A model generated the notes under the pieces. It worked only from the letters and a program-made list of their open reading frames with translations, made no database searches and was not told where the DNA came from. From positions 1,537,501-1,601,500 of the forward strand of contig NZ_CP037951.1 of assembly GCF_004358445.1 (NCBI RefSeq): a stretch of 64,000 nt of DNA, given 5' to 3'. Position 1 is the stretch's first letter. Each line of letters starts with the position of its first letter. The stretch is from Parashewanella tropica (lineage in GTDB: Bacteria > Pseudomonadota > Gammaproteobacteria > Enterobacterales > Shewanellaceae). Shown here piece after piece: positions 63,418 to 64,000 of this stretch. Made by a program: the position numbers and the translations under genes.

Positions 63418-64000
63418 TTATTCAGTCTCTATTGAGCTGTTATTATCAGCTTCAGGCGCCATTGCTCTTGGTAATTCAGCTGCAGGAGTCATTGGTTGTG
63501 GTAATTCAGCTTCTTGATTTAGCTCTAGCTCCTCTAAAAATGCAAAAACCTCCGAAGGCTCTTCATTCGACACAGGTAATCTGCTTTTTAAGCCTTTCCA
63601 GCCACCCAGTAAAGCACTTCCGTCACAAAATTCACGGGCAATTAATATTCCACTTTTAGTGGCGTGTCGAACACAGTTATTTCTATCAGATTCGCATTTG
63701 TAGGGTTTAAAGTGGAAACTTCTAGTTCGGTAGTTTTTAGAGTTTGAGTAGGGAAAAATAAAACGAGAGCTATCAAAGATGATGGTCTCTTTTGCTGTGT
63801 AAATAGCCAGTATTGCATGATCTGGCCTGACTGTTCTCTTTAGACCCACAACTTGCATAAGTAAATCACATTTTTTAGTTGGAAATACTTCCGTATGCAT
63901 TGTTTCTAAAAACTTAGCAAGTTTGCCTTCTGGTACATATTCAGGATAATCCATATGTGGGCCAGTCCAATTAATTGGTATATCTAACCCCTTCAAGTGA
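63418..64000 (-). CDS. Hypothetical paralogue of the 62166 protein, 5' end cut by window edge
   Basis: The frame is open to the edge. The codons read ...H-L-K-G-L-D at the border and match the H-L-K-D of its neighbour, so the TTG at 63994-63996 is unlikely to be the real start. Conserved points are PDHAILAIYT, IIFDSSRF and RNNCVRHATKSG. The C-terminus has a short duplication of about 11 residues (AELPQPM / AELPRAM). Function unknown. Confidence 0.7.
   Translation of the reverse strand, partial: HLKGLDIPINWTGPHMDYPEYVPEGKLAKFLETMHTEVFPTKKCDLLMQVVGLKRTVRPDHAILAIYTAKETIIFDSSRFIFPYSNSKNYRTRSFHFKPYKCESDRNNCVRHATKSGILIAREFCDGSALLGGWKGLKSRLPVSNEEPSEVFAFLEELELNQEAELPQPMTPAAELPRAMAPEADNNSSIETE

Noticed and set aside
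63418-63996. Complete gene starting at TTG 63994-63996
   Set aside because: The codons before it (His) match the paralogue (H-L-K), so the gene continues beyond the window.
1-64000. CRISPR array, prophage, integrase or transposase
   Set aside because: I saw no regularly spaced direct repeats and no phage, integrase or transposase motifs in any frame.

Overview
The window looks like a chromosomal segment of an AT-rich gammaproteobacterium of the Shewanellaceae. Two blocks keep the ancestral gene order. One is rcsF-trmO-proS, an order shared with E. coli. The other runs feoAB-glnS ... lpxH-ppiB-cysS-folD-tRNAs-tig-clpP-clpX-lon-hupB-ppiD, which also matches the order I remember from Shewanella oneidensis. 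Eukaryote-like accessory genes (ankyrin protein, ubiquitin-specific-protease domain) between such housekeeping blocks suggest a host-associated relative such as Parashewanella; that genus call is inference.

Layout. 1-900: 5' end of a patatin-like lipase and an unknown gene. 906-8797: leftward rcsF-trmO-proS, split by a 5-kb insertion with an ankyrin protein, a hexapeptide acyltransferase and a ubiquitin C-terminal hydrolase (C19) protein. 8870-13233: two exported amidohydrolase-family proteins. 13575-13964: an H-NS-like protein. 14254-19276: a tandem pair of large unknown paralogues. 19443-23464: etfBA, an NhaC-type antiporter and thymidine kinase. 23683-28107: a TPP-riboswitch-controlled thiamine uptake and salvage operon (outer-membrane receptor, YkoF-like protein, PnuT-like transporter, kinase). 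28276-36093: a DUF3360-like permease and two large TonB-dependent receptors. 36600-41842: a Fur-box-controlled feoAB, glnS and a Yip1-family membrane protein. 42094-44515: a Rieske oxygenase and its reductase. 44594-47750: a tandem pair of secreted unknown paralogues. 47830-52447: miaE, lpxH, ppiB, cysS and folD. 52729-53195: a tRNA-Pro/Arg/His operon. 53264-62053: the trigger factor/Clp/Lon/HU/PpiD proteostasis block. 62166-64000: two related unknown proteins with a conserved His...Asp...Asn-Asn-Cys pattern, the second cut by the window edge.

Two non-coding signals stand out. First, four copies of a palindromic intergenic element (three exactly 97 bp, one 147 bp) lie 25-60 bp after stop codons. 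Their terminal arms and two internal hairpins differ between copies but stay base-paired, so structure seems to be conserved. Second, the TPP riboswitch has a readable switch: its conserved CUGAGAUC is exactly complementary to the strand that otherwise masks the ribosome binding site of the receptor gene.

The accessory genes (ankyrin, C19 protease, two tandem unknown pairs, terminal His/Cys pair) are the most likely carriers of undescribed biology. Their roles in host interaction or competition are inferred from domain type and position only.
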